Source of the DNA: Bacteroidota bacterium
GTDB lineage: Bacteria > Bacteroidota > Bacteroidia > AKYH767-A > 2013-40CM-41-45
NCBI GenBank assembly: GCA_003389385.1
Contig: QQVM01000012.1
Span: 124,001-188,000, forward strand
Direction of reading: 5' to 3'
DNA: 64,000 bases
Under the pieces are notes generated by a model, which was given only the letters and a program-made list of their open reading frames with translations, searched no databases and was not told the DNA's origin. Within the stretch, counting starts at the first letter, position 1. Every line of letters begins with the position of its first letter. Of this stretch, positions 55,803 through 64,000 are shown one piece after another. A program made the position numbers and the translations under genes.

Positions 55803-58574
55803 TTAATTTGCCTTAAGGAATTTTGAAACACTAATCAGTTCATCATTTTCATATGACATGATGAAGTAAATTCCACCATCAAAGGAGCTGACATCAAATT
55901 CCGTGATGAATTGATTTCCGAAATCAAATTCGCGATCGATGATTACAGATCCTTTCAAATCCTTGATCAGTATCCTGTGAACTTCACTTTCGGGGCTTTT
56001 GAAATCATATTGAATCCTGTCAGTGGATGGATTAGGATAGACAAAAATTTCAGTTTCATCCAAACCAGGTGCAATCATGCGGGATTGATTAGGAGGGGCG
56101 CAATTGGAGCGACATTTTCCAAGATACGACCCTGTATTCAACATTTGTGACATGGTAGGACTGTTTTCAGAAACACAAATAGTCTGGCAATTTTGAGGGT
56201 TTGCAGGTGGGCGATGACAAACTTTTACTTTAACTGAATTGGAATTATTCGAACAATTGATGTTTACATATTCAACATTCACAGAAGCACTTGCTGTACA
56301 CCCATAAAAATCAGTCACAGTTACATTATAAGTAATAGTTGTCTCACTTGTATTGCAAACATTGAGTACAGATGCTGAAGAACTGACTCCAACAGGCACA
56401 CTAGACCAGGAATAAGTAAAAGGTGATTGACCATAAGTAATCGTTGGTGTAATTGATGTGCAGCCGTTATATGTACTTGTACCGTAAAGTACATATCGGT
56501 CGGATCCAAGTGAAACAGAAAGATCGCATGCAATGAAGCTTACATTTTCACACACGGTTATTGAGCAAGAATTGGCGTCTGTAATTGTAAAGCAGTAGGA
56601 TCCCGGCAAGAGACCAGTTTGAGTGTATGCCGGTGAAACAACATATGGTGCAGTACCGCCTGACACAGATGTAATTTCAACCGAACCATTAGGACAAGTC
56701 GGACATGTTGCATTGACCACATTTGTTGTTGCTGACAGTGGCATCGGTTCAGTAATTGTAATGCTGCAACTAGCTGTGCAACCATTGGCATCAGTCACAT
56801 AAACCGAGTAAGTGCCTGCGTTAAGTCCAGATATGCTTTGTCCCGGCTGTCCGTTGGACCATAACACCTGGAAAGGTCCGGTACCACCGGAAATCGCCAC
56901 TTCAATTTCACCGTCACTGCCCCCATTACATGTTACATTCCTGATAATTTTACAATCGAGTAAAAGCTCGGCAGGACCTTCGACATTGGCATAACATGTT
57001 GCAGAACAACCTGCACCATCACTCACCATCACGGTATAAGTTCCTACACTTAGCCCTGATAGTGATGATGCAAATGAACCGTCAGACCATAAATATGAAT
57101 AGGCACCATCTCCACCTGTTACTGATACAGATGCACTACCATCAGAAGCACCGTAACATGATACATCACTGGAACTACATACAGCAATGAGTTCTTCCGG
57201 AGATGAAACTGTAATTGTTCTAATTACAAAACAACCATTGGCAATATCATCTACACGAACGTTATAATTACCCGAAGACAAAGCGGAAACATCTTCAGTG
57301 GTAGCAGAAAATCCTCCCGGCCCAGACCATAGAAATCTTAAATTAGATTGGTTAGAAGCATTATTAACTGTAATATCAATTGCCCCATTGGCATCCCCAT
57401 AGCAAGTAACATTTGTTACGCTTTCAGAAACCGACAGAGGGCAAAGAACATTAATTCGTACTGTTCGGAATGACTGAATGCCTACATTATCCTGAGCTAC
57501 AAAATTGAGCAAATAGGTTCCAACCTGAGCAGCTGTGGGTGTCCAACTGAAAGTTGAACTAATTGGACCGCCTATGGGTCCAGTCACCGGTAAAGATGGC
57601 GACATGCTAGCGCCCAATGGCAAAGGAATGGAATTAAGTGTAGTGGTTTGATTTGCATCCGGATCCACTGCAGAAACAATAAAATTTACAGGTACGCCGG
57701 GAGGTGTTACATTAAATGTAAAATTATTTGCAGGAGTTGGCGATATAAACTGAGGAGGCTGGGACTGTCCTACCATTTGAATTAAAAAATCAACAGGGAT
57801 TCTTGTTTTACCGTCCATCACCATTATCTGCATACTGAACAACTGACCTATTGATCTGCCGACTGTATTCATAGTAGCAACTCCTGCTGATGTCAGGCTG
57901 AATCCAGCTGGCGAAATGGTTGGCATACCGGATTCTGTCGTTGTTGCCAAACGAAAAGTGAGAGGATCATTGTCAGGGTCTGTAGCCGGAACAGTAAATG
58001 TCGCGGCAATGGCATTGATCGGAAGATTCACAATCCTGGGGAGCGTTGACACCGGAGCGTTGTTAAAAGGAGGACCTCCTACATTTACGGTTGTTTGCAA
58101 TCTGTAGTCTTTGTCGTTGTTGTTATCAAGCAGTGTACTGATGCGACAACAAGAATTGAGCGCTGAAACATTATAATTTCCCGGAGCTGCATAAGTCTTC
58201 GTGAATGTCCAAGTCATAAAGATGATGTCATTTGCTATATCCACAGCATTGACAGTCGCAATCACAGAAGCGCTGGTGGCATCACCAAATGTGATATTAC
58301 CGATATTATTCGTCCCACCGATAGCTCGTGTGGACCAGGAAAATCCATACCTCCAGGTTGTATTCATGGTAAAGGTTATGGAATTACCTCCAGCTTGCTG
58401 CCAGTTAAGGTTCCCTCCTCTAAAGTGTGTGGCATGCAATTCAGTCATTGAAGAAAACAGGAAAAAATAAAAGAGAATAAAGCCATAAATAAATCGCAAA
58501 ACAGTTGAACTGGAATTGTTCTTTTTACTACGGGTCTGAACATCTGAAGCCCGGGGACTTAAATTAGTTTTCAT
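55803..58574 (-). CDS. large SprB-repeat T9SS cargo protein with cadherin/Ig-like domains
   Basis: 923 residues. A long N-region precedes the signal segment (about 26-48, IYGFILFYFFLFSSM), cut before HATHFRGG. Residues about 50-170 form a beta domain seen in Bacteroidota surface proteins (THFRGGNLNW). Two cadherin/Ig-like modules follow (about 175-380, ATDPDNDPLTFRLATT and AVDPDANQTTTLN), four SprB repeats (about 385-680, with CYGxxxGxxxxxV and GLxxGTYSVxVTDANGC patterns), a Cys-rich beta region (about 690-830) and the T9SS type A sorting domain (about 845-923, FVYPNPSTD to GGIYFIMSY). SprB repeats suggest a gliding or surface-adhesion role, as in F. johnsoniae; this is inference. Confidence 0.84.
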   Translation of the reverse strand: MKTNLSPRASDVQTRSKKNNSSSTVLRFIYGFILFYFFLFSSMTELHATHFRGGNLNWQQAGGNSITFTMNTTWRYGFSWSTRAIGGTNNIGNITFGDATSASVIATVNAVDIANDIIFMTWTFTKTYAAPGNYNVSALNSCCRISTLLDNNNDKDYRLQTTVNVGGPPFNNAPVSTLPRIVNLPINAIAATFTVPATDPDNDPLTFRLATTTESGMPTISPAGFSLTSAGVATMNTVGRSIGQLFSMQIMVMDGKTRIPVDFLIQMVGQSQPPQFISPTPANNFTFNVTPPGVPVNFIVSAVDPDANQTTTLNSIPLPLGASMSPSLPVTGPIGGPISSTFSWTPTAAQVGTYLLNFVAQDNVGIQSFRTVRINVLCPLSVSESVTNVTCYGDANGAIDITVNNASNQSNLRFLWSGPGGFSATTEDVSALSSGNYNVRVDDIANGCFVIRTITVSSPEELIAVCSSSDVSCYGASDGSASVSVTGGDGAYSYLWSDGSFASSLSGLSVGTYTVMVSDGAGCSATCYANVEGPAELLLDCKIIRNVTCNGGSDGEIEVAISGGTGPFQVLWSNGQPGQSISGLNAGTYSVYVTDANGCTASCSITITEPMPLSATTNVVNATCPTCPNGSVEITSVSGGTAPYVVSPAYTQTGLLPGSYCFTITDANSCSITVCENVSFIACDLSVSLGSDRYVLYGTSTYNGCTSITPTITYGQSPFTYSWSSVPVGVSSSASVLNVCNTSETTITYNVTVTDFYGCTASASVNVEYVNINCSNNSNSVKVKVCHRPPANPQNCQTICVSENSPTMSQMLNTGSYLGKCRSNCAPPNQSRMIAPGLDETEIFVYPNPSTDRIQYDFKSPESEVHRILIKDLKGSVIIDREFDFGNQFITEFDVSSFDGGIYFIMSYENDELISVSKFLKAN

Positions 58575-59087
58575 GGTAGTTTTTGTTTAATGGTTTGACA
58601 ATAAAAATTCTGGAATCATATCAGTGTGTTGATATTTCAATGAACAAATTGAAAACTCAGACCAGAAATTAAGTCGTCATTAAAAGGTCTGAGAAAATGG
58701 AAACAATATTCCTGTTAAAAACAATCAGACAATGTAATCGAAATCCAAAAACCGGAACTTAATTCTTAATTCTAATAACCCAAACAAGCAGGGAAATCAA
58801 ATCCTATATGCAACTAAAACTTCAACTTAATTTTGAATCAAAATTATTATTAAATCAATTCAAAATACTTTTTAATTAAAAAATATTCTAATTAATGTCA
58901 ATTTCAACTCAAATCGATCAAAGAACCTCAAATTAAGGGATTTATGCTTATTTATCAATTCAAAATCGGGATTTTAAAACAATTAATTCAATTTTTGAAA
59001 AAATTAAACATTTCACAAACATTCTTCCAGATATTATAATTACCAACTTTGCCTTTCAGTGGGTAAAAAACAACTAACTTAAAAAGG
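58575..59087. other. very AT-rich intergenic region
   Basis: 513 bases, strongly A/T (poly-A and poly-T tracts around 58850-59000), no gene in any frame. It separates two minus-strand T9SS cargo genes and should hold the promoter of the SprB gene. No hairpin terminator for that gene's neighbour is obvious. Confidence 0.45.
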
Positions 59088-61151
59088 CTATTTTATGATA
59101 AGCAATCGGGATTTATTACCAGTTGCTGTTTGAACTCTGCAAGTATACATTCCGGCAGGTAGTAAGCTAAGATCAAATTGCAGCAGACTTTCATCACCTT
59201 GAATCAAATCCTGCTTTACAATCTTACCTAAGGCATTGAGAATTGAAACTTTTACGACATCATTTGAATAAGCCGACATCCTTATATTAATATACTTATC
59301 AGTAGGATTAGGATAGATAACAAATGTTGTTTTATCATCAATATCGGCTCTATCGGTAAAAATTCCGTCGAGTCTCATTACCTGATTCGTGCTTGCATTC
59401 ACGTACCATATTTTTCCGTCAGGTCCAATTTTAACTCCCATGATGCCAGGAGTACCGGTGACAATTCTTCCGAGCTCAACTCCGGGGGAAGAACTGTTAT
59501 CATAAATAATAATATCACCTGTAGCGTAATCAGAAACGATCACTCTGTTACCTATTACATCCACGCCGCTGGGGGTGACAAGTCCGCTTGACGCAAATAC
59601 ACTCCAGGTAAAATTCGTGTAGCGTGAATATTCTGCGACGGTTTCATATGGTGTAAGAGTTGCGGCGAATGAACCGGTATTAATGTCCATTTTTATTACT
59701 CTGTCATTTCCGGTATCCACGATATACAACATCCCAGTTTCCTTCTGTAGTACAAGGTGGCTGGGTACATGATATGTCGGATCTGGATCCAGGTTCATGC
59801 CACTGTACCTTCTGATAATCGCGTCGCTGTGATCGGAGTTACCAGGCCCATGATCCTCTTTGAAATCATATCGAACCACATCGCCTGAGTTTCCGTCATA
59901 TAACCAAAAAACATTATCCACCTCATGGCAAATGCCCATTGAATAAGGGCTTTCATGCAGCATGTCGAGATGGCTGCCGTTTCCTCCACTTGGCTGCGCA
60001 TAAATCAAAGGATCGCTCGACCAAAGAGCAGGCCCTGTGAAAGGCGCACCACCATTGTGATTGGCATCATACACACCGGGCGAGGTGGCAAAATTTGTAT
60101 TATCACTGAAAGCGATCCCTGTTGGTAAAGACATGAAGTGCCATGCATTTCCATCAATCTGAACCAGCTCCGTTTGCGTAGGTCTTCCTGCATCCGAAAT
60201 TTTAACCGTCTTCCCTCCTATGTTCTCTGTACTTTTCAGGATTACCCACAATTCGTTGCGTGTAAGAATAGGATGAAAGTCCAAATCCCTTGGAACCTGC
60301 ACACCCTGAATGATGTTTGCTATTTCAGTTTGTATTGGAGTGATGCCTATATAATCATCAATGATATTGGGAATGCCCGGGCCTGTATGAATAGTTTTTA
60401 CAGCAGTGTCATTTGATAAGTCCATATCAATGTTTCCATTGAGATTCGAGGCCCACATCTTCACTTCGCTAACTCCGGTACCACTCACTGACCAGGCAAT
60501 CGGATGCGTTAGAGAAATATGTGTAAAAGGGAATACTGAAATTGAATTTACAGTAGAAGAAACCGGACTGCCATTATCAATCGTATAGTTAAGTATAAGC
60601 GAAGTAATGGTATCAGTTCCGGTATTAAAAAACTCACCTCTGATATTTACATTACCGCTTGTGACATACACTGGCGTACTGATTTTTTCTCCGATCATGT
60701 CAAATGCGAAAGGAGCTCTGGCAGTGAAAGTGAATCTGCTGCCGGGTGCATTCCCGGATCCTGTCAGATTGCTGTAAAGAGGAAAACCATTGATGAACAC
60801 AGTGAACAGTGCACCTCCGTCGGCATAATCATCAGTGTACAGAATGTCATAATTACTTCCTTCAGTCAGGCACCAGGGGCCAGCATTAATGGTTGCATTA
60901 TTGGCATACCCACCTGACGGAGAATTTTGCTGTCCTCCGCCATTACATCCAACTAAATTATTTCCACCGGCGAAAACAGTTCCGGAACCGCATGCATTAC
61001 CTGAAGGCAAAAGCTGCCAGTAAATTTCACCTCCGTAAGCATCCGTTTTAATTTGAATGCTCACTTCAACCTGACCGGCAGGACACTGGGCATAGGAAAC
61101 TATGGAGCTGACTAAAGTCAGCGTTAATAAGGCTGATAAATACTTTTTCAT
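59088..61151 (-). CDS. secreted beta-propeller protein, T9SS cargo
   Basis: 687 residues from ATG 61151 (MKKYLSALLTLTLVSSIVSYAQ, a signal peptide); the frame continues 8 codons upstream without one. Residues about 22-145 are a Cys-containing beta domain (CPAGQVEVSIQIKTDAYGGE, GPWCLTEGSNYDILYTDDYADGG) often found in T9SS cargo. A fibronectin-like module follows (about 150-260). About 270-600 carry NHL/SMP-30-like propeller repeats (LDFHPILTRNELWVI, LYIVDTGNDRVIKMD, GVKIGPDGKIWYVN). The last 75 or so residues are a T9SS type A sorting domain (FVIYPNPTDK to AGMYTCRVQT). It is similar in plan to the propeller protein at 7246-9267. The ligand is unknown. Confidence 0.82.
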   Translation of the reverse strand: MKKYLSALLTLTLVSSIVSYAQCPAGQVEVSIQIKTDAYGGEIYWQLLPSGNACGSGTVFAGGNNLVGCNGGGQQNSPSGGYANNATINAGPWCLTEGSNYDILYTDDYADGGALFTVFINGFPLYSNLTGSGNAPGSRFTFTARAPFAFDMIGEKISTPVYVTSGNVNIRGEFFNTGTDTITSLILNYTIDNGSPVSSTVNSISVFPFTHISLTHPIAWSVSGTGVSEVKMWASNLNGNIDMDLSNDTAVKTIHTGPGIPNIIDDYIGITPIQTEIANIIQGVQVPRDLDFHPILTRNELWVILKSTENIGGKTVKISDAGRPTQTELVQIDGNAWHFMSLPTGIAFSDNTNFATSPGVYDANHNGGAPFTGPALWSSDPLIYAQPSGGNGSHLDMLHESPYSMGICHEVDNVFWLYDGNSGDVVRYDFKEDHGPGNSDHSDAIIRRYSGMNLDPDPTYHVPSHLVLQKETGMLYIVDTGNDRVIKMDINTGSFAATLTPYETVAEYSRYTNFTWSVFASSGLVTPSGVDVIGNRVIVSDYATGDIIIYDNSSSPGVELGRIVTGTPGIMGVKIGPDGKIWYVNASTNQVMRLDGIFTDRADIDDKTTFVIYPNPTDKYINIRMSAYSNDVVKVSILNALGKIVKQDLIQGDESLLQFDLSLLPAGMYTCRVQTATGNKSRLLIIK

Positions 61152-61390
61152 GCTGGTGTTATAATGGTTCAACAATCAATGCACAGAATGCTGTTAACCT
61201 TGGTATATAAAACACTTTTGAACGTAAGAATTAAATTTCTCTCACTTCAGAGAGGATAAAAGTAAACAAACCGAGAGGATTATTTTTATGCATGATAATA
61301 ATGCAAAACAATCTTTGAATAATATGACAAAAAAGAGAAAGTCATTTTTCTTAAATGACTGATTGTTTCAAATAGAATCAGAAAATAAAT

Positions 61391-61420
61391 AAAAAGAAAA
61401 AGGCTGCCTTCCGACAACCT
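61391..61420 (-). terminator. intrinsic terminator of the last T9SS cargo gene
   Basis: On the minus strand AGGTTGTC pairs with GGCAGCCT around a GGAA loop (two G-U pairs) and is followed by TTTTTCTTTTT, 27 bases past the stop at 61448. Confidence 0.8.
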
Positions 61421-61447
61421 CCTTCAGATGTTTTTATTTTATAGCTT

Positions 61448-64000
61448 TTACCGCTTCATTGCCTTCTTAAAGTCACTGCCGTTCGGTGAAGTAATGCGGA
61501 TAAAATAAGGACCCGGAGGAATAAATGAGAGATCCGTGATATTCGCTTCATTTATTCCCTCAAAGGCACGTACAGTAACTGACTTCACTATATTACCTGT
61601 ATGAGAGATTATCCTGACAGATACAGCACAATCCTGATCAAGAGTATAACGAAGTGTCAGCTCTGAGCTAAATGGGCTTGGACTCACACTGTGCAGGACA
61701 ACCGGTTCAGCTGGTTTGGAATTATTCCTGACTGTCTGCGGTTCAGATACTGTGCTTGTTCCGTCATAATCTGTTTGTCTGAGACGATAATAGATAAGTC
61801 CCTGCGGAGGATAGGCGTCTTCTGCAGCATAATTTCTTTTCACCGTGGAATTACCTGCTCCCTGCACTCTTGCGATTTCTATATAATTCTGATTATCCTC
61901 TGATCTTTCAAGGGAGAAGTATTCATTGTTAACTTCTGTGGCAGTTACCCATGTAGCCTGCACTTTGCCCTGATGACTCTTTACCCTGAATTCACTCAGT
62001 GTGATGGGAAGTACATTCACAATACCGGAAGTGATTCCGAAATGACCGAAGACATTTGGACCAAGGCCTGTCCTATTTGCCACAGGCGCAACATTGCTTC
62101 CTGAGCCGGCTAGGTGAGTACCTGGATTTGTCCAGGCTGCATCGGCACCGGTTCTTCTCAAGATGTGAAGCGCGGTGAAATCAGACACCATCGGGAAACC
62201 GTTTGCAAGAAGGTTTAAACTGTATACTCCGTTGTTCAGACCGTTTCCGGATGTGAGACTCCAGTAACCGTAACCCACATTGACACAATTGTCACCGTCA
62301 TCCATAAGGGGAAGCCCGAGTGATCCCGGATTAGTTGGAATGAAACTGGCGGTTATAGTACCGTAAGTACTCGGATTGGTAGTGTATCGAATGATAGCCG
62401 CATTATAAAATGCCATGGTACCGACAGGGAAATTCATGTTTGTTGAAGAGATTGCACTGCTCACCCATCTTCTCAAGTTTCCAACCACATGCCCGCTGGT
62501 ACGGCTGATGCTGCCTACTGTCGAAGTATTGATTCCTACAGTAAGGACATTTGAATTAGTGATGAAATTTCCGGAAATAAAATTCAGTGTGGAGTTAACT
62601 GAAGTTGAATATTCAAGAGTTACGTGCGAAGGGTTCTGAATGGTCAGATTCCTCACTTGTGAAGGAAGACCGTCTCCGCTTACCTGTGCGACTGTGCCTC
62701 TGTATGTATAGTCAGCATTTGAATTAAAATTCCTGCCACCTGTATTCTGCACATTTCCTTTTGGTTGGTTCAATGTGATTCCGTCGCTTGATCCGATGAT
62801 CAGACCGGCCGTGGAACTGAGTGTGAAATCTCCGTTTCCTGTAAACACGTTATCAGCCATGTCCAGCGTCACATTTGGATTCACAGTCACATCAACCCTG
62901 TTTGTGATATTTCCATTGGATATAAACAGTGATGTTCCAGCAGGCTTGTTAAAGAAAACTTGTCCGCGGGAAACAGAGGATGCTTCTGTCAATAAGCCAG
63001 AACCTGAAATAACCAAGTTCCCTTTGATATTCAATATACCTATTCCTTTATTAGACTGACTGCTGTTATAGTTACTTAAAACCATTGATCCCCCGCTGAT
63101 ATTTACATTTCCGTCAACATTCATTGTACCTGACTGATTTCCGTAGGCCGTACCGCCGGTTTTATTGAAATTCAGGCTTCCTCCGGTCACATTCACATCA
63201 CCCTGAACATTCACGGTGGCACTTCCGTTTACACAAATGAACAAGTTTCCTCCTTCAACATTCAGGTTACCGTTAATCTGTTGAGTGGTGTTATTTCCCT
63301 GCTGGTCAAAGAACAAGCTGGCATTACCAAGGTTTCTAATTATTAAATCACCCTGCACTGTTCCCATGCTGTTTCCTAAGTTGATATCTCCGGTCATCCC
63401 TGGAGAATTCCAGACCAGACTTTTGAACTGCTGAGATATATTTCCCGGGATTGAAGAGACAACTCCGGTTATTTCGCAGATAGCTCCGTTTTGCCAGGCC
63501 GCCTGAGGTAGCGAGCTGCCATCCATTGCGTGTTCAAAGACACCTCCTGTTCTCACATTAAACAGACCCGAAGTAACAGGCATGCTGCCGCCTTCCCTTT
63601 TAAATCTTCCCCAAACCCAGATGGAGGCAGAATTATTCACCACTGCTCCTGTATTTTTAAGATTTGTCACACCAAATACTTCGAGCCGTGACAGTGATCT
63701 AAGGTCAAGGGTTGAAAAAATATTCAGCGTTCCTTTCACTATGAGGTCGCTGCCGGAAGGATTATCCACAATGGTCAGTGTACCAGCCTGTACATTCAAG
63801 GTAGCATCCGTGTCAACAATCACCTCATCCAAAGTGATGTTTGAATTGATGGTTACTGTGTGCCCACTTGAAATGATAATAGTACTGTTTGATGCAGAGG
63901 GCACATTGCTGCTGGCAATCCAGGCCGCGCCATTGCTGCTTTCCCAGATGGCAGGATTGTCAAAAGACCCTGATTCTTTGGTTCTGTATATGTAGTTGCT
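61448..64000 (-). CDS. large T9SS cargo protein with repetitive beta-helix-like N-terminal part (5' end outside window)
   Basis: The frame is open to the right edge, so the N-terminus and any signal peptide are missing (850 codons visible). The visible part opens with YIYRTKESGSFDNPAIWESS and SSGHTVTINSNITLDEVIV, a pattern common at the start of T9SS beta-helix proteins, possibly G8-like. Short beta rungs continue for about 400 residues (GNLNVEGGNLFICVNG, GDVNVTGGSLNFNK, GNVNISGGSMVLSN). A fibronectin-like pre-sorting module (VLPITLSEFRVKSHQGKVQ, WVTATEVNNEYFSLERS) is followed by a sorting domain (HSVSPSPFSSELTLRY to PGPYFIRITSP). Likely surface adhesin or coat protein. Confidence 0.82.
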   Translation of the reverse strand, partial: SNYIYRTKESGSFDNPAIWESSNGAAWIASSNVPSASNSTIIISSGHTVTINSNITLDEVIVDTDATLNVQAGTLTIVDNPSGSDLIVKGTLNIFSTLDLRSLSRLEVFGVTNLKNTGAVVNNSASIWVWGRFKREGGSMPVTSGLFNVRTGGVFEHAMDGSSLPQAAWQNGAICEITGVVSSIPGNISQQFKSLVWNSPGMTGDINLGNSMGTVQGDLIIRNLGNASLFFDQQGNNTTQQINGNLNVEGGNLFICVNGSATVNVQGDVNVTGGSLNFNKTGGTAYGNQSGTMNVDGNVNISGGSMVLSNYNSSQSNKGIGILNIKGNLVISGSGLLTEASSVSRGQVFFNKPAGTSLFISNGNITNRVDVTVNPNVTLDMADNVFTGNGDFTLSSTAGLIIGSSDGITLNQPKGNVQNTGGRNFNSNADYTYRGTVAQVSGDGLPSQVRNLTIQNPSHVTLEYSTSVNSTLNFISGNFITNSNVLTVGINTSTVGSISRTSGHVVGNLRRWVSSAISSTNMNFPVGTMAFYNAAIIRYTTNPSTYGTITASFIPTNPGSLGLPLMDDGDNCVNVGYGYWSLTSGNGLNNGVYSLNLLANGFPMVSDFTALHILRRTGADAAWTNPGTHLAGSGSNVAPVANRTGLGPNVFGHFGITSGIVNVLPITLSEFRVKSHQGKVQATWVTATEVNNEYFSLERSEDNQNYIEIARVQGAGNSTVKRNYAAEDAYPPQGLIYYRLRQTDYDGTSTVSEPQTVRNNSKPAEPVVLHSVSPSPFSSELTLRYTLDQDCAVSVRIISHTGNIVKSVTVRAFEGINEANITDLSFIPPGPYFIRITSPNGSDFKKAMKR

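Overview
The window looks like chromosomal DNA of a free-living member of the Bacteroidota. The base composition is AT-leaning, start sites mostly lack a strong Shine-Dalgarno sequence, and about ten very large secreted proteins end in the roughly 75-residue type A sorting domain (YPNP-like motif, then a GxYxxxI/L strand) read by the type IX secretion system (T9SS). SprB repeats, HYR-like repeats, fibronectin III repeats, PKD domains, an OmpA-family protein and a TonB-like protein fit the same assignment. No rRNA, tRNA, CRISPR array, insertion sequence or phage gene was found. None of the T9SS core machinery is in the window; only its cargo is.

Layout. 1-2113 (minus, cut by the left edge): RnfD/NqrB-like membrane domain fused to DUF2330. 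2647-20035: surface-protein block with a CotH-kinase/lamin-tail protein, a beta-propeller protein, an adhesin with eight 51-residue repeats, a TonB-like protein, a beta-helix protein with six HYR-like repeats and a small T9SS protein. 20067-21624: decayed receiver/PAS signalling gene, then a tiny orphan gene resembling a T9SS sorting domain. 22538-24076: AbgT-type transporter. 24240-31602: M36 metalloprotease and, convergently, a large putative glycoside-hydrolase-like protein. 31848-36773: two divergently transcribed SLC13-type transporter units; the plus-strand one is a tight operon of MscS-like channel, zinc-finger/SLC13 permease and stand-alone Rossmann (TrkA-N-like) protein. 36770-41340 (minus): OmpA protein and partner, TerC, DUF2784. 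41426-48166: fibronectin III protein and two tandem paralogous SprB-repeat proteins. 48239-53938: small unknown protein, histidine kinase with an early stop, DUF47/Pit phosphate-transport pair, lipoprotein. 53984-64000 (minus): four more T9SS cargo proteins, the last cut by the right edge.

How it fits together. The secreted proteins look like adhesion, protease and surface-coat cargo, each mostly in its own transcription unit and often followed by a clear intrinsic terminator. The metabolic content is largely transport (AbgT, two SLC13, MscS-like, TerC, Pit). Both signalling genes carry lesions: one is a clear pseudogene, the other has lost the last strand of its ATPase domain to an in-frame stop. 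The best candidate for an undescribed system is the MscS-like / zinc-finger-SLC13 / Rossmann operon facing an SLC13-RCK gene. Second is the RnfD-like/DUF2330 fusion. All family assignments were made by reading motifs, without database searches.
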